A stretch of 64,000 bases of DNA from Isoetes taiwanensis (GCA_021234155.1 JAJEKV010000010.1:19691418-19755417), one strand, 5' to 3'. Positions 11,940 to 23,977 are shown, numbered from the stretch's first letter. Numbers and translations: made by a program. Notes: a model not told the origin generated them from the letters alone.

Positions 11940-12405
11940 ATGGAAGCTCTACAGTCTTTCTACCTGTTGGGGAAGAAGGTGGCTGAGGGCAGAGTGCATA
12001 ACTTCAAAAATCACCACAACGTCCCCGTGCCAGACGAATTGATAGTAGTTTCTCTTGTTGTTGTCTTTGATGGGCAGATACCACTGTCGATTCCAGAACC
12101 GGAATTGAACCACCTAGGGAAAGCTGTCGGTAGCTTCGTTCTTTGCTCCAAAAGCGACGTTCAGAATGAAATCACTCCAGCACCCGATGTTAGCACACCA
12201 CCTGGTCAGATCAAACGGATAAATTGGCAAGTTCCAAAGAAATGCCACGTGAAGGAAACAAAGTGAACCAATTGAATTGCGGGGGGATTTGCGGGGATAA
12301 ACTAGTGGAAAAGACATGTGAGTTATCGCACGAAGTGCCGCAAACCGCCTTTATGGGTGCGGTGTCATCGTTTTCGCAGATCCAAACGATGCCGTATCTG
12401 ACATG
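11940..12405 (+). pseudogene. DUF8039-like segment of the element A transposase gene
   Basis: The exon opens just after a TTTCTTTAG acceptor. The product begins MEALQSFYLLGKKVAEGRV and contains IPEPELNHLGKAVGSFVLC. This pattern of Pro-rich strand, then A-[VI]-G-S-F, resembles the DUF8039 domain found in plant En/Spm-associated transposon proteins. The frame stops at 12266. A second short stretch in another frame (about 12330-12410, reading GVIVFADPNDAV) runs straight into the solo LTR and resumes after it at 14026. The 12406 and 14025 flanks were therefore one coding sequence before the LTR inserted. The splice pattern between 12266 and 12330 is not resolved. Confidence 0.5.
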
Positions 12406-12410
12406 AAGTT
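12406..12410. repeat. Target-site duplication AAGTT (left)
   Basis: The five bases immediately left of the solo LTR are AAGTT, identical to 14021-14025. A 5-bp duplication is normal for Ty3/gypsy integration. Confidence 0.9.
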
Positions 12411-14020
12411 TGTGACGTCCCCTACTCATATACGGTGCACTCACCGTATACAAACAGGAGTTCATCCCCCATACCAGCTCCATGCTAATATAGGGCCCTC
12501 CACATCATCATCGCAACCTTGAAGAGTTCCGATTGGGAAGAATGAAGGGGTCCTTTACCCTGTCTCCCTCGGGGCCTACCTAGGCATGAAGCGTAAACAT
12601 ACATGTCAAGTAGTACATACATCAACATCATATGACCATCACGAAGGATGGTCCTCCACATATCTGCATAGACAAAGATCAGCACATCACATAGGGAATC
12701 CTACCCAAGGCTCGGACTCAAAGGGATGGCCCGGCGGCTTGGGTCTCCGAGTTCATTGCGCATTTAATTCATGGCAATGGATTTGGCTGGCATAAGAACA
12801 TGGCATAGGGTTGTCCACTCCATCCGCCCCTGTGCACACTTTTGCAGTAGGCTGAAAAGTGTCGGGACCTGCCAGAGCCTCGCCGGATGCATAGCCAAAA
12901 GGGCTACTCCCGGGGTCATCATCCCGTTCGATGGGGCAGGGTAGGGATCACTCCCTCCGAGATCTACATCTTGACTCAAGGTGACTAGAGGGCCCTTTGC
13001 CCGTATTCGACTGAACCCTTTGGAAAGTGTACACCACTTCATGGGTGTCGAGCCCATGCCTTACCCTTTTCGACTCGGTGGTAAGCCATTAAGCCTAGTC
13101 ACAATGATCCCTGGTAGGCCTTACACACCGGAGGGATCGTTCAAGAGTCGAGGACATGAACCTCCTTCTTAGCCCGGTCGGCCCCTTCACCCACAACTGT
13201 GGTGTGGTTCTTTGACACAGGGCGAATCTATGGTGTGCTAGAGAGGCTAATCTAGGAGCATCTACTACCAAGCTTGAAGTCTCTACCCCCTTCCCAATAC
13301 AAGGAGTTCACAGAGATACATCATCCATATACACATCGTAAGAAGAACTAAAGAACTAGATCTAATCTATATCATAGAGTTAGGTTCTTTAGTTAGAGTC
13401 CTGTATCTAGAGATCTAGATAGGCTGCTAAAGGCGATTTAATAGGCTAAACCCCACCGATACAATGACCGGAAAAGCGGTTTAGACCATTAAATGGACTA
13501 CCCTATTCCATGAGTTGCTCCTCGACACGAGTTCGACCATCCTACCGAACTGCTTTCGAATCAAGGGAAACTAATGGTGCCATTCTCTCGACCTGAGTCT
13601 GGGAGGCGGTTTTGACTCCTAGAGCAGCCAAAACAGAGCTCTAAAACCCTAGGAACGAAAATGGGCAAGTTAGGGTTCTCCTACTTAAATAGGCAAGGGT
13701 TGGGGCTTAGGGTTTCCAATTATCCCTTTAGGTATGTGGGATAATTGGGAATGGGCCCACTTGCCTTTAATGGCTAGGTGGCCAAATGTGCCTACGTGGA
13801 AATGTGTGCACCTAAATGTGCCCACATGGAAATGTGTGCACCTTAATAAATGTGCATGTGCACATTAATAAGAAATGCACATACCTAGCAAGTTGCCCCC
13901 TAGGGCTACTCACTGGTTACACGCGTACCGCACACGGTTGGATTGGAGTGGCGGTACGTGGCGGATTTAGAAAAGACAAAGATAACGCCCCGGGACCGAT
14001 TATCGTGGCCGAACGTCACA
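12411..14020 (-). mobile_element. Solo LTR of the chromovirus family
   Basis: This 1610-bp unit runs from TGTGACGTCC to GAACGTCACA. It is the reverse complement of the same LTR family as 46176-47758, with the same terminal TGTGACGT/ACGTCACA inverted repeat and the same 3'-terminal CGGTGCACTCACCGTATAC palindrome. Exact AAGTT duplications flank it, and no internal retrotransposon sequence remains. It is therefore a solo LTR left by LTR-LTR recombination. It interrupts the element A transposase gene. Short open frames within it are not genes. Confidence 0.93.
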
Positions 14021-14025
14021 AAGTT
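14021..14025. repeat. Target-site duplication AAGTT (right)
   Basis: It matches 12406-12410 exactly and marks the right end of the solo LTR insertion. Confidence 0.9.
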
Positions 14026-16691
14026 GGGTGAAGCATGGATAGGGGTTTCTGTTATGAATTTGTTGCCAATGCCCGAGAAGATTTCTATGCTCTGTCAGGC
14101 TTGTGCAGAAATGCCACAGATGCATGACTTGGTGAGATGGCCAATAGCATTGGTTCTCGTTGACAGTATTCCAGTTTCTAGCCTAGTTACGGCCGTCAAG
14201 GAGACTGAGGTCGAGAAGGAAGCTTATGCCATCAGGCCGGAGGCTGGAGTAACAAAAAAGAAGTACCACACATGGTGAAGGGGAAGGCGAGAGGGGCGCT
14301 CCCAAAAAAAAAAAAAGGTGAAAGGAAAACCACACCTGAAGCTATCTTGCAGTTCAGGTCCTTGCTGTGCTGCTTGAAGAGATGTTGTGCTAATTTCACA
14401 GTTAAGGAGGTATCCGCCATGAGGACCTTCTACTGGAACATGAAAAGCTCAGAACGTACAACTTTTGCGTACAACATGCTAGATATTTGTTCAGAGAATG
14501 GAAGTGTGAAAAAGCTAATGCTGAACAACAGGCAAGTCTGTGTGAAGGCATGGCATAGTGCATACGGTATACCCGTTTCTACATTTTACAAATGGAGGAA
14601 GCTTTTTATGGACGGGCACAGGATTGCGGAGCACGGAAACTCCGGGTCCATGAAGCCAAGGTCTCATACACTGGTCGGAGGTGCTGTGCTATCTATGTAC
14701 ATAGATGAAAATGCTGAAACTATGCCACACCGCACAAAGGTTACGAGTGGGGGAACTAGAGAAAATGTGAAAAGATTACCTTCCATCTTGACTAAAAAGG
14801 ACATACATCAAGAGATAGATATAACCGTCCACGAGATGACAGGAAAACATGTTTCTCAATCGTCCTTCTTGTCAACGTGGAAGGAGAACCACTCTGAGGT
14901 AGCAATCGCCAAAAGGATAGCATTTTCTAAGTGTAATACCTATATTGTGATAAAGGAGAAACTTGCCAAGACTAGAGATCCAAGAGAAAGAAGAGAGCTT
15001 GCCGTGGAAAGGAAATCTCACATGATAGCCCAACTTTCCTGCAGGAGTCTCTACTGGTCGTGGAGAGCTTTGTCACATCGATCTCCTGAACATGCCTTAA
15101 CCATTATACATGATAAAATGGATCAGAATAAGACGATGGTTCCTCGTCTGGAGAAGCTAGCAAAATCTGTATGGAGGGGTGAACGGTTGAAGGTGAGTCT
15201 TACTGGTGCTCTCATGCATGGGCATGGTGTAGGTGCCTTGGGCCACTTCTCGCTGGACCTCTGGCCTGATGATTCGAATTTTCATGTGGGATCTTTAAAT
15301 CATACCTTGAAAACACTAGAGAATCAATCTGAGGACAACTGGGGTCATTTGAGAAATACAGATCATCCAGGAAGCTGCTGGGGTGGAGCAATTTTGAACA
15401 CGGAAGCCCTTAGGACAAAAATGGTGAATGGCACTAGAAATGATTTTATGCCTCCTATCAAGGGCCCTCTGATACCGAAGAAGTTGCCTAGGAGGCTTTA
15501 CTTGTAGCTAGACAATTGCTCAGGACAAAACAAGAACATGTATCTTTTCTCTTACTTGTCATACTTGGTCTGGTTAGGTGTCTTCGATCAGGTGCAACTG
15601 GGATTCATGATGGTTGGACACACCCACGATGACATAGATGCCCTCTTTGGAAACTACTCTACTCTATTGAGAAGATCAGATGCATTGACTATTCCGGAGC
15701 TTATGCAACTCTTCAGGCCGTGTAGTTCAAAGTCTCCTACGCCCTACCTTGTGTCTGAGGTTCCCAACTGGAAAGAATTCGTGAAAGGTTTTATCCCTGA
15801 TAAGAAGGACCGTTTATGTGGTCATTTGGAACCTCTACTCTTCAAGTTCTGCATGAATGATGGATGGCCACTAATGTTCTACAAGATGAGGCCAGGGCAT
15901 AGGGAGTGGCTACCTGAAAAGCGAATTAAAATGTGGAAGGAGGATGCCCAAGGCTTACCTATGATTCCTAGAGGGTCACCTAAGGTCGTGTAGCCATATC
16001 AGAGCTTGACAGATATAGGTGCCTTGAGAGCTTCAATTGCCAAGTACATGATGCACTGGGCAGCTATTTCTAGAGCCGGCGATAACTCATGGTCTAACAC
16101 ATATATGAATGAAGTTATTGACTACTGGTCCCACCTTGTTGCGAAGTGCTTGGGGACGTTCAGCCGGTAGATTTGTCATTCGAGATTTCGGCCCGCCCAA
16201 AGACGAGACAAACTGCATTAGAAGAACCCGACAACTTATTGGTGGATGAACACATTGGTGCATCTCATTATGTCGGGCCTTTCTCTAGTAGACCCAAGAA
16301 CCCTGTTGAAATATTAGACCCCTACCAAGATGTGAAGAAAGGAATGCTCTTCTTGATCGGGCCACATGATAAGCGCGGCGTGGATGGCCTTTTGCGGAAG
16401 AGGACCCATGAGAGGACCCTAATCTCCCTCACTATGAAGAGGTGTTTGTTTCTTGGTTTGAGCTTTGTTGCGAAAAGGGTACCTCATATGCAATGCAAGA
16501 TAGGGATTCTTTGGAGCAAGAATTGGAGACCGAATCCTAATGACCCACCACGCTACCAACATTTGAAAACAATAGACTATGGTTGGGCCGTAGAGACCAG
16601 GCCATTGTCAGTGGTGATCCCTAGTAGTGTGGGGGCTCAGTTGCAAGAATTAGTGGCTAAAGAAGCTAAGGACGATGATGAGAACTCTTGA
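14026..16691 (+). pseudogene. Broken DUF7869-like DDE transposase of element A
   Basis: The first frame (to 14278) continues the gene cut by the solo LTR. A second frame opens at 14272 beside an A12 run, and a frame change or splice there is likely. The core contains TIIHDKMDQNKT (first acidic residue), LDNCSGQNKN (second) and GHTHDDIDALFGN (third block). This is the signature of DUF7869-type RNase H-fold proteins that form plant and metazoan transposases. The core is split by TAG at 15505, where the family has Gln (CAG to TAG), and by a second TAG at 15991. The last part (16146-16691) is in another frame and contains a W-x-W-R-P-N-type strand. Roughly 750 codons are represented. The product cannot be made without readthrough, so the gene is a pseudogene. 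Confidence 0.75.
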
Positions 16692-17090
16692 GGTATGCAA
16701 TGCTCTTTTACATAATTACTATATCATTCATAACATGCAAGTTACAATAGACTAGTTATTATTCATTACGCTCTGCGTTTTCATCTCAACACAAGAGCTC
16801 TTACACTATACAATGCTAAGCGGTGATTCATTCATCTTGGGATCTGTAGGCGTGATCCACGATATCTCATAGCTCATGCTTTCGGGAAGCCGGATCAGAT
16901 CGATCGTAACCTAATTGTGAGGGCAATGAATCTCGGCGCCCAAAGCTTTTCTTCGCGGTAGGGATCAAGAAGAAGATGCATCCGGGCAACCAACAAGATC
17001 TCGAGTGGCTCATTGAGCACTTGATCGCCTCAATGTGGTGGTGAAGAAGAAGGCGAAAAATCCATGGGGGATGAATGAAATTTAGCCCCG
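16692..17090 (-). pseudogene. Decayed copy of a small TATA-driven gene
   Basis: On the minus strand a TATAAAGG box (about 17100-17108) is followed about 40 bp later by ATG at 17065, and the frame stops after eleven codons. Downstream sequence (about 16900-16835) resembles the tail of the neighbouring copy at 17420-17666: both have a segment encoding a GFP/RLP-type strand followed by DPK or DVDD. I read the pair as diverged paralogues. Function is unknown. Confidence 0.3.
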
Positions 17091-17424
17091 AAGTGAGAAG
17101 CCTTTATAGTGAAGTGGAATGATTGAGGTGAATTATTGGGGTATACTTCACCACCATTATTGAACGTGTATCAGACTGTTGTATACGTACAAGAATAATA
17201 CTTATTTCATACTAATATGCGTATGTTTGAAAACATGTTTGCTTGACGAATTTAGCTATGATTGAATTCAATGACAGCTTGCAGAAAAAATGGAGGTGGG
17301 ATAGCACATCGTTACAATATACTCAGTTAAGGTACGTGATATTACATCCTTAATCAGAATGCTATTACATCCTTACTTAGTTATTAGGTACCCATGTCAT
17401 TATTACATTATTAGCGGTCTTGAT

Positions 17425-17666
17425 TCACTCGTCATCAACATCAAAGCTCGTGATGCCATTCGACTCATAGATCTCGATCGGGAAGCCGATAAATATGGAC
17501 TTTAACACGAAGTGAGCTTCCTGCAAGCACTAGCGAGTCCATCAGCTTTAGATAAGAGCCATGGATCAAGCTTAACGCCATTTCTAGCGCATTCGCCCAG
17601 ATCGTTGTAGCTCAAGTAACACTTGAAAGAGCGGATGTGCTCTGGACGAGGCATCGAGGAAGCCAT
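17425..17666 (-). CDS. Small hypothetical gene, about 54 codons
   Basis: Read leftward, a TATAAAAAC box (17702-17710) precedes ATG at 17666 by about 40 bp. The frame, starting MASSMPRPEHIRSFKCYLS, runs to TAA at 17502. A further in-frame stretch to about 17425 would join after the stop and ends in an acidic DVDDE. It is a paralogue of the decayed copy just to its left. Both lie near the right end of element A. I recognise no domain, and the gene could be part of element A or a separate fragment. Confidence 0.3.
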
Positions 17667-18287
17667 GGAAGATGAATGGCCTCTACCCCCTCGTCAAGCC
17701 GTTTTTATAGTGAAGTAAAATTATTGATGTGAATTATTGGTGTACAATGTAGGGCCATTATTGACCTTCTACGAGTGTCATGTACACGTACAAGTATAAC
17801 ACAAAATTTGTATGTATATGTGTATGTTAATTACCTCATGTTTCTTGTGCTCGAGAAGTAGGTGAAAGTATTCGTGCTAGAGCAAATTAGGTGTGCTTAA
17901 AATTCTCAAAATTGGCTTATTTTCTCCAATTAATAAAATCGTGCTTAATTAGCTATTTACTTAGTGTTTAATTTAGTATAGCTGACTTTGCCCCTTTAAT
18001 TCATCACATGAGTGGTCAATAAACCATTACCCATGGTGACATGTCATATATTTTGTATGTATATCATATAAAATACTTGGAACGCCACATTTCCCTACCT
18101 TGGACTAATGTTGTCCTCAGCATTGAAGCACAATAGTCTAAACGAAAGGAGAGCATTATATTTAAATTACTAAAGTAGTAATAGAAAGATACAATGATAA
18201 TGTATGACCATCCTCTTGACCGGAATCATCCAAACAAAGCAATACACAATGTTCAGAACATAGCGAAAGAAAAGTCGCAGGTCCATA

Positions 18288-19060
18288 GTGGAACATGATG
18301 AAACCCGCAGAAGCGAAACCAACTGTTACTGGCCTGCCATCTTCAAGAGGTTATCAATTACTACCATCAAGGCATCATATCCCCTCATAGTTCGTGGAAG
18401 ACCAACTATAAATTCCATGGTAATGATTTCTCACTTTGCATTGGGGACCTCCAAAGGTTCGATCACTCCTGGAACACACAATTGCTCGGCCTTGATTTGC
18501 TAGCAAAGCTGACACTACTCAATGTATCTCGCAATATGCTTCTTCATGGCAGGCCAATAGTAACTGGACCTTATCTTAAAATAAGCCTTTATAAATCATG
18601 TTTGTCCCGCTATTGGACTATTATGTGTATCATGTAGGATAACCTTTTTTACTCCTGAGGATTCAGGAACACATAACTTATTCTTGTAATATAGAAGATT
18701 ACCTTCCTTCTTGTAATGCATGAAGGTGTCATATTCCTTATCAGTTCTCGCCTCCTTGGACAAGCTTCGCTGCACTAAGTCTTCCTTAAACTCGGGGTCA
18801 TTCGAAAGAGTCTGCTCAATTGTCTTGCCAAACTCACTCGTGAGGGTAGAAAATGCATTATAATGAGTTTGAATTATAGATAGAGCGGCTGCAACAATAT
18901 TATGCTTGTTGAATTTGTAGACAACTTCAAAATCATACTCCTTCAGAAATTCCATCCATCTCCTGTCTAAGGTTGAGATGTGGCTGTGTGAAAATGTATT
19001 GGTGGCTCTGATGGTCCGTGTCCAACTTAAACCATCTTCCAAGAAGGTAATGCCGCCAAA
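18288..19060 (-). pseudogene. Ty3/gypsy pol fragment (RNase H end to integrase)
   Basis: On the minus strand the order is an RNase H C-terminal segment (RRWMEFLKEYDFEVVYKFN), a linker, and the start of the integrase zinc-binding region (HDTHNSPIAGQT). Then follow the conserved WCQLCQQ and the PNAKWEI-type start of the integrase core. It matches the domain order of the chromovirus pol at 43.5-44.4 kb but is clearly more diverged. It also retains the zinc-binding start that the younger copy has lost. Several stops and frame changes make it a fossil. It may belong to the same old insertion as the gag fragment at 47.8-48.9 kb, which has the same orientation. Confidence 0.85.
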
Positions 19061-20687
19061 TCCTTAATAATAAAGTTGTCCCTTGATTGACCATAAAACT
19101 CGTATAAAATTAATGGCTTTAAAATTTAGTTAAACCATTTCTATACATTAGTATATGGCATTCATGTTGCACATGAAAAATAGTTAGAAATGCATATACC
19201 TCCAAAATTGAAAGTTATGATTAGGTAAATCAAGGGGATCAAGTCCACTTTACTTCATATTTACATAATGTAAAACTGTCTCAATAAAACGTTTTTTTTT
19301 TTTTTTTTTTTTTCCTATTATAATGGTATTTTTCTATACAAGATAAAGATGAATAAACAAAAAAACTTGTTCCAATCCGAAGTCTAGGAAGGGAGATATA
19401 ATTAGTCATGCATGACAGGATCAATTTGTTTTCTGTCTTATGTAGAGAAATAATGATTTCCAGAAGGCTGCTTCAATTAAAATTCTACATCTTTTACATG
19501 GAAATGGTTTTTTACTTCAAATTTGGTATAGAAAAAGTTGACTAATTACTTCATGCATAAAAAATATTTGTTGGCTTAAGTTTCAATTTCAACTTCTAGT
19601 AACAATCTTGAGTGACTTTTAATTGATGTCTATTTCGTTAAATTTGAAGGAAATTTTATTGAAATAATATATCATTGAAAAAATCATATATGTTATATGG
19701 ATATGAGATCAACACAACAAGAAGTAAAGAAAAAGAGCAAAAGGCATGATCATGATAAATCAAGAAAGGTTCTATACCTAAGATCATTACTGATCCATAG
19801 GTATATTTTAAATCAATAACTTCTTTATCTTAGTCAATCTCAAGTTGAATTTGTAGTAGCTCATGAGCTACTCTATTTCAAAGCTTCCCAAAGTTAAGAA
19901 AGCAATGCAAGATGAACCAAGGAGAAATATGAAAAGTTATGACTAAAGAAGATCTAGATAGATTGCTATATCAATGCCAATTATTGGTCCCCATGACCTC
20001 TCATTTAAAAAACAAGAACATCATCATCTTAATCAATTTTTTAGAATATAGTTCACATATACTACATTGGGGGATTGTCTATCTAAAGGGTGATATTGAA
20101 GCACAAAACTAAGCAGTTAAGGGCTACTTTGAATGAATATGGACGGCTATTTACACCTTTCAAAGTTATCTCATAGACAATGAGGTGTCATATTATCATT
20201 GTAGGGGACAAAAAAAAGAATTAGTGCAAATAATTAGAGAGAGTTTCTTCATTCAATTGGTCTAATCATGGATCTAAAAATAGTCCATGCCTATTTATAT
20301 TCAAATCTTGTATATAATATGTTATTCTAACATGAAATTGAGATATATTTTGCACATAAATTATAATCTATCATAATAAAGGTGATCTACATGTATTATG
20401 GTATGCCACTTTAGAGCAGCCACACATTCACTAACTTTATAATAGTTAAGAAGTAAGTAGGTTTCTTTATTTTTTTTCTAATAAGACTAAGAACCTCTAT
20501 ATTCCTTTTTATGATGTATTGTATCAATTAAAAAGTCTATGGGAGAAATGTACTGCAATAAGTTAATCTTTTAGCTGAACTAGAAAAACATGTACGAAAA
20601 GTCCTTTGATTTATTTATCGATACATGGCTAAGCTTTGTGATAGTGTTCTCCATTCATCAGTAACCATCACTAGCCACATCAGTGTT
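19061..20687. other. AT-rich, no gene seen
   Basis: The stretch is strongly AT-rich with no supportable coding frame. A poly-T run lies at 19292-19313. I recognise no element ends. Confidence 0.55.
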
Positions 20688-21214
20688 ATGCACATCTTTA
20701 CAAATTATAAACATGAACACAATTATTGATACAAGTACTAACATGAACTGTGATGTTTAAGCAAACAAGATGGCATACTATGAATGTACAATAAGTGATA
20801 AAGGAGTTTTTGAAATGTAGCATCTTCAGTTGTATTGCTAATATCAACACCATAATGTCATTATATGAACTGACATAAAGCTTAACACAGTTCATGGGAC
20901 AATATCTGACAATATTGCTGATACTAATACAAACACCTGTTATGGCATATACTATGGCCATACAAACATTGACAAAATTTCTGACATTAAAGATGCTTCT
21001 ATATTTGATGCAAATAACACCACCTATTATGTCACTAGTATGCACTGACACTAATACTGATGGTATATGTGTAACAACTATTGACATTATATTTGATGCT
21101 AATAACACCACCTATAACATCACTAATGGGCATTGACACTAATACTGATGCTATATATGTAACAACTAGTGACGCTATAATTGGTGCTAATAACAACATC
21201 TATAGCATCATAGC
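20688..21214. repeat. 527-bp segment duplicated at 1839-2365
   Basis: This is the second copy of the 88-bp-unit tandem repeat region described at 1839. Here it continues past 21214 into further related GTGACGCTATA/TAACATCA repeats (to about 21320), so this copy is the more complete one. Confidence 0.9.
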
Positions 21215-21439
21215 AAAGTTACTGACACTGTTGGTGACACTAAGAGTGACGCTATAGGTGACACAAGTTGTGGCATCTATAACATCATTTCTATTGCAAT
21301 GGCACCAATAATGTCATATTGTACTAGGAATGGTACCCAGCGATGCTGGGCATAAGTTGAGAACATGTAAATGATACACTGTAGTAATGAGAGAAATGCA
21401 TATGAATAATCTAAAAGTACTCCATTGTTAAAGTATTCG

Positions 21440-22848
21440 ATGCCATTTCTCTTTCCCTCTGCCATTTTCTCTACCCCACTTTCACCCTTTTTTTCTTCCT
21501 CCTTTTCCTCCTTTTCCATATTTTCCTTTTCCTTTTTTCTTGTTTTTCTTAAACATTTCCTTTTCTTCTTTCTCTTTTTTCTTTTTTCACCTTCATTTTT
21601 CTCGACGAACTTTTCCCACCCTTTTCCCTTTCTTCCCCCCTTTCCCCTTCTTTTGACTTTTCCCTTTCCCATGCCCTTTTCAACACATTCTTCCTCTTCC
21701 CTTTTTCCATGTACCCTTTTCGTCTTTTCCGCACCCTCCCCTTTTTTCCCTTTCTTTTTTTCTATTCTCTTTTTTAGCTTCCCTTTTCTTTACCTTTTCT
21801 CTTCCCCCTTCTCTTTTCTTTACCTTTTCTCTTCCCCCTTGGCTTTTCTTTACCTTTTCTTTTCTCCCCTTTTTTCCCTGTCCTTTCCCCCTTCCCTTTT
21901 TCCAATTCCCTCTTCCCCGTGCCCTTTCTCCCTTCCCTTTTCCCGTTTCCTCATCCCCTTTTTCCTAGATTCCCTTCCACCCTTCTCATCTCTCCTTTTC
22001 TTTTGCCTTTCCCTATCCTTTTTCCCATGCTATTTTTCCCTTGCATTCTCTCTGTCCTTTTCTTATTCCCTTTTTTCCCTTCCTTTCTCCTTATTCTTTC
22101 CATGTTCCCCTTCTTCCCTTCCCTTTTTCTCCTCTCTCCATCCTTTTCTCTTCCCCTTTCCCAGTGCCCATTTCCCTTCCTTTCCTCCCTAACCTTTTTT
22201 TTCCCTTTACTTTTCCTTTTTCCTTTTTCATTTCCCATGTCTTTTTCCCTTTCCTTACCCTTTCCCTCTTCTCCTTTTCCACATGCCCTTTTTTCTCTCC
22301 CTTTTTACATGCTTTTTTTTGCTTCCTTTTTTTCCTTCCTCACCCTTTTTCCCCTTTTTATGCGTCATTTTCCCTTCCCTTTTCCCCTTTCCCTCTCCCT
22401 TTTTTCTCATGCCCTTTTCCCCAGGTTCCCTTTCTACCTTTCCTCGTCCCCTTATCTTTTTCCTTTTCCTTTTTCCATGCACTTTTTCGCTTCTCTTCTC
22501 CCCACCCTTTTACTATTCCCCTTCTTCTATTCTCTTTTCCTCCTTTGCCCCTCCCCACCCTTTTACTATTCCCCTTCTTCTATTCTCTTTTCCTCCTTTG
22601 CCCACCTTTTCCCTCTTCGCCTTTTCCCCATGCCCTTTTTCCCTTCCCACCCCCCCCTTTTTTCCCTTTTATTTTTTCCCTTTTTCCATGCCGTTTTTTC
22701 CCTTTTTTCATCTTTTCCCTCATTCCTTTTTTTGCCCTTTTCCCCTTCCCTTTTCCCTTTTCTGTTTTTTCCTTTTTTCCCTTGCCTTTTTACCCTTCAC
22801 ATTCTCCCTTTTCCTTTTCCTCCTTTTCTTTTTCCCTTTCCCCGTAAG
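21440..22848 (+). repeat. 1.4-kb polypyrimidine (C/T) tract
   Basis: Over about 1400 bases the plus strand is almost entirely C and T, with irregular runs such as CCCTTTTCC. Purines are rare, mostly a CATG or a lone A at intervals, for example in the recurring phrase TTTTCCCATGCCC. The many long frames here (Pro, Phe, Ser and Leu-rich on one strand, Lys, Glu, Arg and Gly-rich on the other) are products of base composition. Some internal tandem copies exist, for example CACCCTTTTACTATTCC at 22505 and 22556. Such a tract can adopt triplex DNA when supercoiled. No gene is claimed. Confidence 0.95.
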
Positions 22849-23035
22849 AGATTAAAGCTTGACCATTCACAGGTGTGGGAATTTGTGCGATAAATCTAGG
22901 CCTTTGGATGCACTTAAATGATCTTAGCCATTCAAATTAGGGCTTGATACAACACGCTAAAACATTATAATATAAGATACTTTCTAATGTTCTGATGACG
23001 TTTTGATGACACTAATTGACCCCTTCTCTTGTAGT
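22849..23035. other. Short unassigned flank
   Basis: This is ordinary-composition sequence between the polypyrimidine tract and the point where LTR homology begins. No feature is seen. Confidence 0.5.
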
Positions 23036-23965
23036 GTCTGTGATGTATATGGATGATGTATCTCTGTGAACTCATTGTATTGGGAAGGGGGGTAGAGACC
23101 CTAAGGCCTAGCAGTTGATGCTCCTAGCTAGCCTCTTTAGCACACTGTAAATTCGGCCTGTGTACAAGAACCACACCTGGTTGTGGGTGAAGGGGCCAAA
23201 CTGGCTCATAAGGAGGTTCGTGTTCTGACTCTTGAACGATCCCCCTGGTGTATAAAGTCTACCGGGGATCACTGTGGACTAGGTCTAATGGCTTGCCACT
23301 GAGTGCGGGTAAGGCATGGGCTCGACACCCGTGGAGTGATGCGTCACTCTCCATTGGGTTCAAGTCGAATAAGGGCGGTGGCCCTCTAGTCACCTTGAGT
23401 CAGCATGTAGATCTCTGGAGGGAGTGATCCCTACCTGCCCCATCGGAACTGGGGAGATGCAACCTAGGAATAGCCCCTTTGGCTATGCATCCGGCGGGCT
23501 ACAATCAGGTCCCAACACTCTTCAACCTACTCTGCAAAGTGTGCACAGGAGGGGCGGATGGAGTGGACTACCCTAAGCCATGTTCTCATGCCAGCCAAAT
23601 CCATTGCCATGAATTCTGTCTGCAATGAACTCTGGAGACCCAAGCCGTCAGTCACTCCCTGGAGTCTGAGCCTTGGGTAGGATCCCCATATGTGATGTGC
23701 TGATCTTTGTCTATGCAGATATGGATGAGCCACCCTTCGAGGTGGTTATGTGATGATGTTGTATACTGACATGTATGTTTATGCTTCCGCAGCTAGGTAG
23801 GCCCTGAAGGGAGACAGGGTAAAATGACCCCTTCATTCTTCCCACTGGAACTCATCAAGGTTGTAGTGACACGTGGAGGGCCATGTATCAGTATGGAGCT
23901 GGTATGGGGGATGAACTCATGTTTGTATACGGTGAGTGCACCGTATACGAGTAGGGGACGTCACA
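23036..23965 (+). mobile_element. Chromovirus 5' LTR, 5'-truncated
   Basis: It matches 46829-47758 nearly base for base and ends GGGGACGTCACA directly before the PBS. The first roughly 650 bp of the LTR (the equivalent of 46176-46828) is missing. Open frames inside it are not genes. Confidence 0.92.
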
Positions 23966-23977
23966 TGGTATCAGAGC
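23966..23977 (+). promoter_or_regulatory. Primer-binding site, initiator tRNA-Met
   Basis: TGGTATCAGAGC directly abuts the LTR end. It is the complement of the 3' end of plant initiator Met tRNA, the usual primer for plant chromoviruses. Confidence 0.93.

Larger units (their letters stand above)
5924..17951. mobile_element. Element A: ~12-kb two-gene DNA transposon
   Basis: The proposed ends are inverted repeats sharing the core AATTAAGCACGATTT: 5924-5955 on the left, and 17920-17951 on the right in reverse complement. Between them are two divergently transcribed genes. A methyltransferase-like gene runs left from 10392. A gene with a DUF8039-like segment and a DDE transposase core runs right from about 11.5 kb. 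Both genes have a first-visible intron of about 0.4 kb packed with palindromes of the form GATCGCGNNCGCGATC. That shared signature, together with the inverted repeats, is why I treat the region as one element. Exact termini and target duplication are not resolved. The AT-rich end cores could in part be chance. Confidence 0.6.

Noticed and set aside
12586-13172. Several open frames of 60-100 codons
   Set aside because: They lie within the solo LTR. The same sequence in the two other LTR copies gives similar chance frames.
5924-17951. Canonical CACTA (En/Spm) element
   Set aside because: The DUF8039-like segment is known from En/Spm-associated proteins, but no CACTA termini could be read and the DDE core is DUF7869-like, so I leave the superfamily open.
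21425-22893. Long open frames of up to 324 codons on both strands
   Set aside because: They lie in the polypyrimidine tract. The residue composition (Phe/Pro/Ser/Leu or Lys/Glu/Arg/Gly) follows directly from the base composition, and overlapping frames are equally open.
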